DNA from: Streptomyces hiroshimensis
GTDB taxonomy: Bacteria; Actinomycetota; Actinomycetes; Streptomycetales; Streptomycetaceae
Assembly: GCF_014650335.1 (NCBI RefSeq)
Contig: NZ_BMUT01000001.1
Location: forward strand, 1,169,037 to 1,233,036
Reading direction: 5' to 3'
Length of the DNA stretch: 64,000 nucleotides
The notes below the pieces were generated by a model. The model ran no database searches. It had not been told where the DNA came from and worked only from the letters and a program-made list of their open reading frames with translations. Below, piece after piece: positions 1 through 8,495 of this stretch; positions within the stretch are counted from its first letter, which is position 1, and each line of letters opens with the position of its first letter. The position numbers and the translations under genes are program-made.

Positions 1-557
1 AGCACCGACACCGCGCCCGCCGCCGCGGCGGCACGCAGGCCTCGCGCCCGTACGCCGTGCCTCCTCAGCAGCCACACCAGGAGCCCGCACGCCACCGTCG
101 CCGTCAGGGCGTGCCCCGAGGGGAACGCCGCGTAGTGCGCGGTCGCCACAGGATCCGGCCAGCTCGGACGAGCCCTGCCCACGGCCGCCTTGATGCCCTG
201 CTGCAGAGCGGTGCCCAGGGCCGACGTCCCGGCGATCCAGGCGGCGAGCAGCCGGTCGCGCCGCCGCAGGAGCCACAGGACCGCCAGGGCCAGGGCGGCG
301 CGCATCGTCCACGGGTCCCACAGCCAGTCGGAGAGCACGCGGACGAACCGGGTCCAGCCCCGGTGCTCCACGGCCACGGTGTGCAAGCCGTCCGCGACGT
401 GCCGGTCCAGCGAGACGAGCGGCTCCCACGCGCCCGCGACCAGGGTGAGCAGGACACCGAAGACGGCCGCGAGGCCGAGACCCGTCACGACGGGCACCGA
501 GCGGGGGAGGGACGGGGAACGGCGGAGCGCAGGCGAGGGGCGCGGAGGGGCGTGCAT
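1..557 (-). CDS. PAP2-family phosphatase (3' end outside window)
   Basis: Membrane phosphatase of the PAP2/type-2 phosphatidic acid phosphatase superfamily, which dephosphorylates lipid phosphates or prenyl diphosphates at the membrane. From the ATG at 557 the visible 185 residues have a basic N terminus, hydrophobic segments near residues 21-42, 86-97 and 104-118, then the two first phosphatase motifs: K123-x6-R130-P131 and PSGHA at 146-150. The third motif (SRxxxxxHxxxD) should lie beyond position 1. The frame is open to the window edge. It lies 154 bp downstream of the M56 peptidase gene on the same strand. Family call is firm; the substrate is not determinable. Confidence 0.85.
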   Translation of the reverse strand, partial: MHAPPRPSPALRRSPSLPRSVPVVTGLGLAAVFGVLLTLVAGAWEPLVSLDRHVADGLHTVAVEHRGWTRFVRVLSDWLWDPWTMRAALALAVLWLLRRRDRLLAAWIAGTSALGTALQQGIKAAVGRARPSWPDPVATAHYAAFPSGHALTATVACGLLVWLLRRHGVRARGLRAAAAAGAVSV

Positions 558-711
558 CAGCAGATCCTCGCGCATGGGGACCGGAGGGGCCACCACTCCT
601 GCGGGCCGTTCCGGCCTGGACCGCGACTCGGACGGGCTCTACGGCCTGGGCCGGGGCTACGGTCCGGACGGGGCTCTTCGGCCTGGGCCGGGGCTACGGT
701 CCGGGCGGGTG

Positions 712-1662
712 CTACGACCCGGACCAGCTCAGCGCGCTGAGCCCCGGTACGAACGTCACCAGGAGCGGCACCGCGGGCACCAGCGCCGCGACCGCCGTCA
801 GCCGCAGCCGCCGCGCGGCCGTCAGCCTCGGCGCGGGGGCCAGGAGCCGGTGGACCCGCGTCGGCACCTGGGAGAGCTGCGTCGGGCACGGCCCGAACAC
901 CCCGCGGTCCTCGTTCAGTTCCACCAGGGCGAGCGCCGTGGTCATACGGCCGAAGCGGCGCGACGCCGAGTCGTCCGCCGCCAGCTCCACCAGGTGGTGC
1001 ACCTGGTCGCGGAACGCGGCGAACACCGGGACCTGCGGGAATCCGTTGGCCAGCGCCGAGGAGACGTGCAGCAGCCAGTGGTGCCGGGCCCGGGCGTGCC
1101 CCTGCTCGTGGGCCAGCACCGCATCGAGCTGGGGGCCCTTGAGGCGGCGGAGGGCGCCGGTCGTGATCACCAGCTGCGGCGCGGCGCCGCCGGGCAGCCA
1201 CCACGCATCGGGGCGGTCCCCCTCCAGCACCACGAGCCGGTCCTCGCCCGGCTCCTCGCCGGGCAGCCGGGGGGAGCGCACGAGCAGCTCCGCGCGGCGC
1301 TGCCGGCGCCGGGCCCGCGACCAGCTGATCTCGCGGGTCAGCATCGCGGCGGTCCACACGGCGCCGCTCGCCAGCGCCACGGCCAGGGGCGCGGCCCACG
1401 CACCGTAGGCGGTGAGGGCGTAGGCCTCGACCACGCCGTGCGGCGCGATCGCGAAGACATGCCCGCGCACGGCCTCCCAGGCCGCTGCGGCGCTCAGCGC
1501 CATGGCGAGCAGACAGCACAGCAGCACGGCCGCCACCGCGCACTGCCACACCCACAGGGCCACGACCGGTTCGCGGTCGGGCCAGTCGGAGCGGGTCAGC
1601 ACGCGCGGGGCCATGGCCGCGACCAGTGCGCCGAGGACCAGCAGCGCGAGCGGGACCATCAT
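712..1662 (-). CDS. M56-family (BlaR1/HtpX-like) membrane zinc metallopeptidase
   Basis: Integral-membrane metalloprotease of 316 residues. Hydrophobic helices occur near residues 3-18, 35-60, 78-103 and the extreme C terminus (about 287-310). The zinc motif HEQGH is at 185-189 and the third ligand is probably the Glu in ELAADDSA (about 226-232), the usual gluzincin pattern. In actinobacteria this family is often paired with BlaI-type repressors, but no BlaI gene is visible; the upstream neighbour on the same strand is a DUF5134 protein, a pairing I recall from Streptomyces genomes. The start is one of two consecutive ATGs; the RBS is weak. Protease fold is confident, the cleaved substrate unknown. 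Confidence 0.88.
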   Translation of the reverse strand: MMVPLALLVLGALVAAMAPRVLTRSDWPDREPVVALWVWQCAVAAVLLCCLLAMALSAAAAWEAVRGHVFAIAPHGVVEAYALTAYGAWAAPLAVALASGAVWTAAMLTREISWSRARRRQRRAELLVRSPRLPGEEPGEDRLVVLEGDRPDAWWLPGGAAPQLVITTGALRRLKGPQLDAVLAHEQGHARARHHWLLHVSSALANGFPQVPVFAAFRDQVHHLVELAADDSASRRFGRMTTALALVELNEDRGVFGPCPTQLSQVPTRVHRLLAPAPRLTAARRLRLTAVAALVPAVPLLVTFVPGLSALSWSGS

Positions 1663-1791
1663 GGCCGTCAGCCTATGAGCGGGGCAGCGCCCACGGGTAC
1701 GGTCCGGTGTGTGAAGTGATGCATGCCACGGCCGAAGTGACGCCTTGCACGGCTGCTTGCACGGCCGCCCCCGCGGGAGGCGGGCTCAGGG

Positions 1792-2385
1792 TCACAGCGT
1801 CAGCAGCATCGCCAGCATGCCGATGCCCATGGACAGCCTGCAGGCATGGGTGAGATCCGGCCGGGCCGGCCACGACACCTGCCCGGCGGCCACGGTGACG
1901 GGGACGAGCACGGCCACCGTGCGGACCACGTACACGGCGAAGTACACCAGCAGCAGTCCCGTCAGCAAGGGTGTGCCGGCCGGGACATGTGCGCCCGCGG
2001 CGTGCGTGGCCCCCGCCCCCGTGTGCTCCGCGCGGCCGCCCAACGGGGTGCCCGCCATCGCGAGCGCCATATAGACCATGGCGAACGCACTCACGGCGTG
2101 GTGCAGATGGTGGGTGTCCGCGCGGCCCCGCGCCACGCCCAGCAGCGTGTGGACCCCGGCGGCTCCGAAGACGACGGCGAACAGCAGCGCGCCCCAGGGC
2201 CGGGTGTCCAGGACGGCCGGCGGCACGGCCATGGCCGCCATGCCGAGCCCCATCAGGGCGTCGCTCCCGACGGCCCGGCGCTCCCCTCCCGCTCCCTCAC
2301 GCGCGCGGAGGCGCACCAGGCAGTACGCGCCCGTCGCGGCGCATACCGCGACGAGCAGCCAGCCGATCAGCGGCGGTCCGTGCAC
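1792..2385 (-). CDS. DUF5134-type multi-pass membrane protein
   Basis: A 197-residue protein with about five or six hydrophobic helices and a His-rich loop (DTHHLHHAVS) followed by a helix, consistent with the actinobacterial DUF5134 family. I chose the GTG at 2385 because a strong Shine-Dalgarno (GGGAGGT) lies immediately upstream; a longer open frame to 2457 starts before this RBS. It is co-oriented with the M56 peptidase 129 bp downstream and divergent from the GNAT gene. The histidine cluster could bind metal, but this is inference and no biochemical role is known to me. Confidence 0.75.
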   Translation of the reverse strand: MHGPPLIGWLLVAVCAATGAYCLVRLRAREGAGGERRAVGSDALMGLGMAAMAVPPAVLDTRPWGALLFAVVFGAAGVHTLLGVARGRADTHHLHHAVSAFAMVYMALAMAGTPLGGRAEHTGAGATHAAGAHVPAGTPLLTGLLLVYFAVYVVRTVAVLVPVTVAAGQVSWPARPDLTHACRLSMGIGMLAMLLTL

Positions 2386-2609
2386 GGCACACCTCCCCGG
2401 ACGCGCAGACCCACCCACGGTTGATTCCCCCGGCGGCGAGAGCACATGGGAGCGCACAGGCGCACAAGCGGAGCACTGAACGCGTGAGAGTGCGCCCGCG
2501 CACGCGCGGTGGCATGTCAGGGGCGCGCAAGGGCCCGGCGGTGTTTCTCCGGGCCCGGGTTAGTGTGCACGTGGAGCCGGAACCGTACGGAGAGGACCAC
2601 AGGAACACC

Positions 2610-3152
2610 ATGGAGACCACCAGCAGCACGGAGACGACCTTCCGGGACGCGACCGTCGACGACGTGCCCGTTCTCGTCGCGCTCGTCGAATCGGCCTACC
2701 GCGGCGACGCGAGCCGCGCCGGGTGGACGACCGAGGCGGATCTGCTGGAGGGCCAGCGCACCGACCCCGACGGCGTGAAGGCTGTGGTGACGGACCCGGA
2801 CAGCCGTCTGCTCGTGGTCGAGCGCGGCGGCGAGATAGTCGCCTGCTGCCAGCTCGAACACCGGGGGACCCACGCGTACTTCGGGATGTTCGCCGTCAGC
2901 CCGGAGATGCAGGGCGGCGGGCTCGGCAAGGTCGTCATCGCGGAGGCCGAGCGGCTCGTGCGCGCCGGCTGGGGCGCGACCGAGATGCACATGACCGTGA
3001 TCAAGCAGCGGGACGAGCTGATCGCCTGGTACGAGCGGCGCGGCTACCGGCGCACCGGGCGGATGAGCCCGTTCCCGTACGGCGACGAGCGCTTCGGCAT
3101 CCCGCAGCGCGACGACCTCGAGTTCGAGCTGCTGATCAAGGAACTGCAGTAA
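2610..3152 (+). CDS. GNAT-family N-acetyltransferase
   Basis: Cytosolic acetyl-CoA dependent acetyltransferase of 180 residues. The acetyl-CoA pyrophosphate loop is visible as MQGGGLGK preceded by strand residues FGMFAVSPE, and the C-terminal half carries AWYERRGYRRTGR, the usual motif B region near the acceptor site. The open frame extends far upstream, but codon usage and homology begin at the ATG at 2610, preceded by an AGGAAC-type RBS. It is a single-gene unit followed by a hairpin terminator. The acceptor (small amine, antibiotic or protein) cannot be inferred. Confidence 0.88.
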   Translation: METTSSTETTFRDATVDDVPVLVALVESAYRGDASRAGWTTEADLLEGQRTDPDGVKAVVTDPDSRLLVVERGGEIVACCQLEHRGTHAYFGMFAVSPEMQGGGLGKVVIAEAERLVRAGWGATEMHMTVIKQRDELIAWYERRGYRRTGRMSPFPYGDERFGIPQRDDLEFELLIKELQ

Positions 3153-3162
3153 AGGAGCTGCT

Positions 3163-3196
3163 GTAAGGGGCTCTGCTCCACGGGCAGAGCCCCTTA
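3163..3196 (+). terminator. Intrinsic-type hairpin terminator after the GNAT gene
   Basis: Near-perfect inverted repeat: arms GTAAGGGGCTCTGC and its complement separated by a loop of about six bases, 10 bp after the GNAT stop. There is no long T tract, as is common in high-GC actinobacteria. It also lies downstream of the leftward ABC ATPase gene, so it may act in both directions. Confidence 0.75.
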
Positions 3197-3208
3197 CATC
3201 GCAGCCGG

Positions 3209-3268
3209 TACCGCACAGCTGGCTACCGCACAGCTGGCTACCGCACAGCTGGCTACCTCACAGCCGGC
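3209..3268. repeat. 15-bp tandem repeat, three exact copies plus one degenerate
   Basis: TACCGCACAGCTGGC occurs three times in direct succession (3209, 3224, 3239), followed by a diverged copy TACCTCACAGCCGGC at 3254-3268. The diverged copy contains the stop codon and last codons of the leftward ABC ATPase gene, so the array looks like an expansion of the gene's own 3' end into the spacer. Confidence 0.85.
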
Positions 3269-4046
3269 CCGCCTCCACGATCCGCCGCAGGAACTTCCGG
3301 GTGCGCTCCTGCCGCGGCGCGCCGAAGACCTCGGCGGGGGTGCCGCGCTCCAGCACCACGCCGCCGTCCAGGAAGCACACCTGGTCGGCGACGTCCCGGG
3401 CGAAGCCCATCTCGTGGGTGGCCAGGACCATCGTCATGCCGTCCTCCTTGAGGTCGCGCACGACGCCCAGCACCTCCCCGACGAGCTCGGGGTCGAGCGC
3501 TGCGGTGATCTCGTCCAGGAGCAGCAGCCGCGGCCGGCCGGCGAGCGCCCGTACGATCGCCACCCGCTGCTGCTGGCCGCCGCTGAGCCGGTCCGGGTAC
3601 TCGCCGGCCTTGCCGCCCAGGCCGAGCCGGTCCAGCAGCTCCCGGGCCCGCTCCTCGGCCTCCGCGCGGGCGACGCCGTGCACCCGCCGCGGCGCCAGCG
3701 TGATGTTGTCGAGCACGGTCATGTGCGGGAAGAGGTTGTAGGCCTGGAAGACGACGCCGATGCGGCGGCGGACGGCGTCGGGGTCCACGCGCGGGTCGGT
3801 GATGTCCTCGCCGTCGAGGAGGATCGCCCCGTCGTCGATCTCCTCCAGCAGGTTGGCGCAGCGCAGGAGCGTCGACTTGCCCGATCCGGAGGCGCCGATG
3901 AGCGCGGTCACCGTGTGCGGGGCGACCTCCAGGTCCACGTCGCGCAGCACGACCGTGCCGCCGAAGGTCTTGCGGACGGCCTCCATGCGCAGCACGGGCC
4001 GCGTACCGGTGCTGCCGGCCGGGTTCGCGTCCGTCACGTCGCTCAT
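3258..4046 (-). CDS. Polar amino-acid ABC transporter ATP-binding protein (GlnQ type)
   Basis: ATPase subunit of an amino-acid importer, 262 residues. Walker A GASGSGKST (51-59), Q-loop Q101, signature LSGGQQQ (154-160), Walker B LLLLDE (174-179) and the H-loop in ATHEMGFARDVAD, a sequence typical of GlnQ/HisP/ArtP proteins. The ATG at 4046 is preceded by GGGAGGAA and overlaps the permease stop (ATGA), so the two are translationally coupled. Third gene of a binding protein-permease-ATPase operon read leftward. One variation: LLLLDEITAALDP has ITAALDP where TSALDP is common, which should not affect catalysis. Confidence 0.95.
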   Translation of the reverse strand: MSDVTDANPAGSTGTRPVLRMEAVRKTFGGTVVLRDVDLEVAPHTVTALIGASGSGKSTLLRCANLLEEIDDGAILLDGEDITDPRVDPDAVRRRIGVVFQAYNLFPHMTVLDNITLAPRRVHGVARAEAEERARELLDRLGLGGKAGEYPDRLSGGQQQRVAIVRALAGRPRLLLLDEITAALDPELVGEVLGVVRDLKEDGMTMVLATHEMGFARDVADQVCFLDGGVVLERGTPAEVFGAPRQERTRKFLRRIVEAGRL

Positions 4047-4960
4047 ACGATTCCTCCCTGTGCCCGCCGGCGGTCCGTCCGTGCCGTGACCCAGTCGGTG
4101 AAGCGGGTCATGGGGATGGTGAGGGCGACGAAGATGAGCCCGGCGACGACGTACGGCGTGTAGTTGAAGCTCTTGCTCGCGAGGATCTGCGCCGCGTAGA
4201 CGGCGTCCACCGCGCCCGCGATCGAGACGAGGCCGGTGTCCTTCTGCAGGGACACCAGGTCGTTCAGGAGCGGCGGCACGACCCTGCGCACGGCCTGCGG
4301 CAGGATGACGTGGCGCAGGGTCTGCCGGGCGCTGAGGCCCAGCGAGCGGGCGGCGGCGCGCTGGCTGGGGTGCACGGACTCGATGCCCGCGCGGAAGACC
4401 TCGGCGACGTAGGCCGAGTACGTCAGCACGAGCGCGGTCCCGCCCAGCAGCACGGGGTCGGTCGTCACGCCCTGCAGCCGCAGGGCCGGCACGCCGAAGA
4501 CGACCATCAGCAGGCAGATCACGAGCGGCAGCCCGCGGAAGAAGTCGGTGTAGGCGGTGGCGAGCGCACGCAGGGGGAAGAAGACCGGGCCGCGCAGCGT
4601 CCGGGCGACCGCTATCAGCAGCCCCAGGACGAGCACGGCCGCCCCGCAGACGGCCAGCAGGCGGAGGTTCAGCCACAGCCCGTCGAGGACTTTGGGCAGC
4701 GCCTCGCGCGCGTAGTGCCCGCTCAGAAACGTTTCACGGGTGCGTGGCCAGCCGGGGGAGTTGACGACGGCGACGAACAGGACGGCGCCCGTGATCAGCG
4801 TGCTGCACGCGGCGACGGCCGTGGCCCGGCGCGCCCGGGCGCGCTTGAAGCGCTCCCGCTCCAGGCGGCGTGCCGAGGGGGTGTAGGCGTCCTCGGCGGC
4901 CGCCTTCGCGAGGGACGGTGCGGCGCCCTCGGGGGCGGCGGCCGCTTCCCCGGAGCTCAC
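4043..4960 (-). CDS. Amino-acid ABC transporter permease (HisM/GlnP type)
   Basis: Inner-membrane permease of 305 residues. After a cytoplasmic N-terminal extension of about 60 residues (Ala/Glu/Arg-rich) there is a first helix near 60-80, then the conserved core with LWLNLRLLAVCG, TDFFRGLPLVICLL, an EVFRAGIESV segment and the EAA-like loop QRAAARSLGLSARQTLRHVILPQA cut at its usual place, which contacts the ATPase. GTG at 4960 overlaps the binding-protein stop (GTGA). The long N-terminal extension is common in actinobacterial homologs. Only one permease gene is present, so it presumably forms a homodimer. Confidence 0.93.
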   Translation of the reverse strand: MSSGEAAAAPEGAAPSLAKAAAEDAYTPSARRLERERFKRARARRATAVAACSTLITGAVLFVAVVNSPGWPRTRETFLSGHYAREALPKVLDGLWLNLRLLAVCGAAVLVLGLLIAVARTLRGPVFFPLRALATAYTDFFRGLPLVICLLMVVFGVPALRLQGVTTDPVLLGGTALVLTYSAYVAEVFRAGIESVHPSQRAAARSLGLSARQTLRHVILPQAVRRVVPPLLNDLVSLQKDTGLVSIAGAVDAVYAAQILASKSFNYTPYVVAGLIFVALTIPMTRFTDWVTARTDRRRAQGGIV

Positions 4961-5901
4961 TTGAGCACCGGGGCGTCGGCGGCCTCGGACAGCCACTTCT
5001 TCTCCAGCCGGGCGAGTGTGCCGTCCTTGCGGAGGGAGTCGACGGCGCCGGAGACGCACGAGGTGAGGCGGCTGCCCTTGTCGAGGACGAAGCCGAACTG
5101 CTCGGGCTTGTCCCCCGTGCCGGCGAACTGGCCGACGATGCGGGCGTCCTGGACCTCGGCGGAGGTGATGTAGAAGGCGGTCGGCAGGTCGACGACGATC
5201 GCCTCGACCTGGCCGTTCTTGAGCGCCGTCTTGGCGTAGTCGTTCTTCTGGAAGACGGCGGGCGCCCGGTCGGGCCGGATGACGTCGTTCACGACGTCGA
5301 GGCTGGTGGTGCCGACCTGGGCGCCGAGCTTGACGTGCTTGAGGTCGGCGGCGCTCCGGGCCTTGGCGGCGGGGGAGTCCTTCAGGGCGATGACGGCCTG
5401 GCGGACGTCGTAGTAGCCGGAGGAGAAGTCGACGGCCCGGCGGCGTTCGTCGCTGACGGAGATCTGGTTGACGTCGAGGTCGAACTTCTTGGCGCCGGGG
5501 GCGACGGCCGTGTTGAAGGGAACGGTCTGCCAGACCACGTCGGCCCGGCCGTACCCGAGCCGCTCGGCGAGGGCGTAGGCGACCGCCGACTCGAAGCCCT
5601 TGCCGCTCGCGGGGTCGTCGTCCTGGAACCAGGGCGCGTAGGCGGGCTTGTCGGTGCCGACGGTCAGCTTGCCGGGGGTCTGCGTGGCCAGCTTGTCCTT
5701 CGCGCACGCGGCTGCGGTGGGCGGTGCGGCGGAGGACTTGCCGGCGCCCGAGCCCGAGCCGGAGGAGGAACCGGTGTCGTCCTGGGGAGCACAGCCGACG
5801 GCGGCCGTGAGCAGGACGGCGAAGGAGGCGGCGAGGCGGGCCGTGCGGCGGGTGCCGGCGGGCGTGGCGGTGCGGCGCGTGGGCCGGTTGACGACGGGCA
5901 T
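4957..5901 (-). CDS. Amino-acid ABC transporter substrate-binding lipoprotein (SBP family 3)
   Basis: Extracellular solute-binding lipoprotein of 314 residues. An Arg-rich n-region is followed by a hydrophobic h-region and a lipobox ending AAVGC (Cys about residue 37), then a Ser/Gly linker and the family-3 periplasmic binding fold: LTVGTDKPAYAPW, GFESAVAYALAERLG and FDLDVNQISVSDERRRAVDFS are diagnostic of polar amino-acid binding proteins. First gene of the importer operon, directly upstream of the permease with a 4-bp overlap. The ligand cannot be read from sequence; glutamate, glutamine or cystine are typical. Confidence 0.93.
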   Translation of the reverse strand: MPVVNRPTRRTATPAGTRRTARLAASFAVLLTAAVGCAPQDDTGSSSGSGSGAGKSSAAPPTAAACAKDKLATQTPGKLTVGTDKPAYAPWFQDDDPASGKGFESAVAYALAERLGYGRADVVWQTVPFNTAVAPGAKKFDLDVNQISVSDERRRAVDFSSGYYDVRQAVIALKDSPAAKARSAADLKHVKLGAQVGTTSLDVVNDVIRPDRAPAVFQKNDYAKTALKNGQVEAIVVDLPTAFYITSAEVQDARIVGQFAGTGDKPEQFGFVLDKGSRLTSCVSGAVDSLRKDGTLARLEKKWLSEAADAPVLK

Positions 5902-6312
5902 GGCGGGAGACTGGCAGCGTGATCACCACGCTGTCCAGGTCGGATCACCAACCGTCCGCATACCGGAAGACTGTTGCACTTTCATGAATTCACCGGCGGT
6001 ACAGGGGTAGGCCCGGGGGACGGGGCGCCGGAGGCGGGGCGCCCGGTGGCGGGGGCGCCCCGGGGCGCCCCGGGGCGGCGCTCAGCCGGGCGGGCAGGGG
6101 AATGGCCGGATCCCGCCTAGAACAGCTCATGGGGTCTGTGGGACTGGTGTGACGGAAACGTACCCATGAGGGCGCATATGGCGGAGGGGTGCAGGAAAAA
6201 CGTCGGCCCGACCGGGGGTTCGGCAGGATAATTTGTGGCCTCCCCTCTTGAGCAGGAGAAGCGCGCACAGATACGGTGTCTTAACACCAAGTTCTCCCGA
6301 GGAGGGGCAGCC
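5902..6312. other. Divergent intergenic region between the ABC operon and the DUF6421 operon
   Basis: 411 bp without a supportable gene. The centre (about 6010-6090) is extremely G/C-rich with reiterated GGGGCGCC units that can fold into strong hairpins. The right part holds a less GC-rich stretch with GGATAAT at about 6226-6232, a plausible -10 element for the DUF6421 operon, although no convincing -35 is seen. The DUF6421 RBS (GAGGAGGGG) ends the region. No known riboswitch was recognised. Confidence 0.5.
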
Positions 6313-7710
6313 ATGACGGAAATCCTTGCGTCGTCGGCGATAGCGACCGACAAAACGGCCGCCGACCCGGTGATCGATCACCCCGCGTGGGCCGTGCTCA
6401 AGGACGCCGTGGAAACGATCCGGCCGTGGCAGTCCCAGGACGGTTCCATCGATCTCGCCGCCGAGGGCGCCCCACCGGGCGAGACCGTCCGGGCCCAGGT
6501 GGAGTGCGTCGCGGAGGCCGTCGAGCAGCTCTCGCCGCTCGTTCCGCACGACGCCGCCTACCACGCGGCCCTGGTCGCGGACCTGCGCCGCTGGGCCGAC
6601 GCCGGCTTCGGCGTGCCGGACTTCCTCGACTCGCTGCTCGCCTTCCAGCCGGCCGCCCACCGCGAGGACGGCCGCCAGCACCTGGTCGTCTTCCCGATGT
6701 ACACCCAGAACGGCAACCCCGACCGCAACTTCGAGGCCGTCGTCCTGCGCATGGTCTGGCCCGAGTGGCTCTCCGAGCTGGAGCGCACCCGCTACGACAA
6801 CCCGCTCTTCCTCGGCATCACCTTCGAGGACTTCACCTCGGGCTACGACACCAACTCCGCCGTCCTCTTCCCGGAGACCATCGCCGTCCGCGAGGCACCC
6901 GAGCGCTTCACCTGGGGCGGCATCTTCTGTGACCGCGAGGCGGCCCGCTTCCGCCGCGTCACCGAGGCGGCCGTCTCCGCCCTCGGCCTGGAGCTCCCGG
7001 CCGACATCCAGGACATGATCGGCGACCAGCACCGCTGCGAGCAGGCCTTCGTCCTGTGGGACATGGTCCACGACCGCACGCACAGCCACGGCGACCTGCC
7101 CTTCGACCCCTTCATGATCAAGCAGCGGCAGCCGTTCTGGATGTACGGCCTGGAGGAGCTCCGCTGCGACCTCACCGCCTTCAAGGAGGCCGTGAAGCTG
7201 GAGGCCGAGGGCAACTCGCACGGCCGCGACGTGCAGTACGCCGTCCTCTTCGACCGGATGTTCCGCTTCCCGGTCACCGGCGACCGCGTCCGCAACTACG
7301 ACGGCCTCGGCGGTCAGCTGCTCTTCGCGTACCTCCACCGGCACGACGTCGTACGCTGGACGGACAACACTCTGCACATCGACTGGGACCGCGCCCCGCA
7401 GGTCACCAACCAGCTCTGCGGCGAGATCGAGAAGCTCTACCGCGACGGCATCGACCGGCCCAAGCTGGTCCACTGGCTCGCCGCCTACGAGCTGGTCTCC
7501 ACCTACCTCGCTCCGCACCCCGGCTCCGTCTGGGCCAAGGGCCCCGAGGCCCTCGACCTCGCCCAGCCGCCCCGCAAGCTCGTGGACGACGTGCTGCCGG
7601 ACGAGTTCCCGCTCAGCATGTTCTACGAGGCGCTTGCCAAGAAGCTGCGTCACGTGATCGCCTCGACCAAGGGGATCACCGCGGCGAAGGCCGAGCGGGT
7701 GGCCGCGTGA
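6313..7710 (+). CDS. DUF6421-family protein
   Basis: A 465-residue cytosolic protein of the actinobacterial family I recall as DUF6421. It has no signal peptide or membrane segment. It is rich in aromatic, acidic and His residues (VHDRTHSHGDLPFD; FAYLHRHDVVRW), including an HxHxD cluster near 256-260 that could bind metal; this is an observation, not an established function. ATG at 6313 follows the strong RBS GAGGAGGGG. First gene of an operon with an SDR oxidoreductase and a threonine aldolase, an arrangement I remember as conserved in Streptomyces, suggesting a joint metabolic role that is not known to me. Confidence 0.75.
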   Translation: MTEILASSAIATDKTAADPVIDHPAWAVLKDAVETIRPWQSQDGSIDLAAEGAPPGETVRAQVECVAEAVEQLSPLVPHDAAYHAALVADLRRWADAGFGVPDFLDSLLAFQPAAHREDGRQHLVVFPMYTQNGNPDRNFEAVVLRMVWPEWLSELERTRYDNPLFLGITFEDFTSGYDTNSAVLFPETIAVREAPERFTWGGIFCDREAARFRRVTEAAVSALGLELPADIQDMIGDQHRCEQAFVLWDMVHDRTHSHGDLPFDPFMIKQRQPFWMYGLEELRCDLTAFKEAVKLEAEGNSHGRDVQYAVLFDRMFRFPVTGDRVRNYDGLGGQLLFAYLHRHDVVRWTDNTLHIDWDRAPQVTNQLCGEIEKLYRDGIDRPKLVHWLAAYELVSTYLAPHPGSVWAKGPEALDLAQPPRKLVDDVLPDEFPLSMFYEALAKKLRHVIASTKGITAAKAERVAA

Positions 7711-7733
7711 GCGAGCAGACGAAGGAGACGACC

Positions 7734-8495
7734 ATGAGCACTCCCACCAACGGCAACGGCCGGCTGGACGGCGCCGTCGTGGCTGTGGCGGGGGCCGCCG
7801 GCCCCGCAGGCCGCGCCACGCTGCTGCGACTGGCCGAGGCCGGTGCCACGGTCGTCGCGTCGGACGCGGATGCGGCCCGCCTCGCCGAGGCCGTGGACGC
7901 CGCCCGCTACGCCCACGGCGGTGCCACCGTCACCGGCGACATCGTGGACCTCCTCGACCTCGAGGCCACCCGCCAGTGGGTGGACCGCACCGAGAAGGAG
8001 TTCGGCCGCATCGACGGCCTGGTCCACCTCGTGGGCGGCTGGCGCGGCTCGGCCTCCTTCGCCGAGACCGACCTCGCCGACTGGGAGCTGCTCGAGAAGC
8101 TGCTCATCCGCACCGTGCAGCACACCTCGCTGGCCTTCGAGCCCGCCCTGCAGCGCAGCGGAAACGGCCGGTTCCTGCTCATCAGCGCGGCGGGCGCCAG
8201 CAAGCCCACCGCGGGCAACGCCGCCTACGCCGCCTCCAAGGCCGCCGCCGAGGCGTGGACGCTCGCCCTCGCCGACTCCTTCCGCAAGGCCGCGGGCGAG
8301 GAGGCGCCGTCGGCCGCCGCCGCCATTCTGATCGTCAAGGCACTGGTGCACGACGCCATGCGCGCCGAGCGCCCGAACGCGAAGTTCGCGGGCTTCACCG
8401 ACGTCAAGGACCTCGCCGAGGCCATCGTCGGCGTGTGGGACAAGCCCGCCCAGGAAGTGAACGGATCCCGTCTGTGGCTGACTCCGCACGCGTGA
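7734..8495 (+). CDS. Short-chain dehydrogenase/reductase (SDR)
   Basis: NAD(P)-dependent oxidoreductase of 253 residues. Glycine-rich cofactor loop AGAAGPAG (19-26), SDR active-site Tyr165-x3-Lys169 in AAYAASKAAAEAW with candidate catalytic Ser at 151 or 156. An in-frame GTG at 7707 overlapping the DUF6421 stop is an alternative start, but the ATG at 7734 has AAGGAG at good spacing. Its stop overlaps the threonine aldolase start (GTGA), so the two are coupled. The substrate is unknown; it may act on hydroxy-amino-acid derived compounds given its neighbour. Confidence 0.9.
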   Translation: MSTPTNGNGRLDGAVVAVAGAAGPAGRATLLRLAEAGATVVASDADAARLAEAVDAARYAHGGATVTGDIVDLLDLEATRQWVDRTEKEFGRIDGLVHLVGGWRGSASFAETDLADWELLEKLLIRTVQHTSLAFEPALQRSGNGRFLLISAAGASKPTAGNAAYAASKAAAEAWTLALADSFRKAAGEEAPSAAAAILIVKALVHDAMRAERPNAKFAGFTDVKDLAEAIVGVWDKPAQEVNGSRLWLTPHA

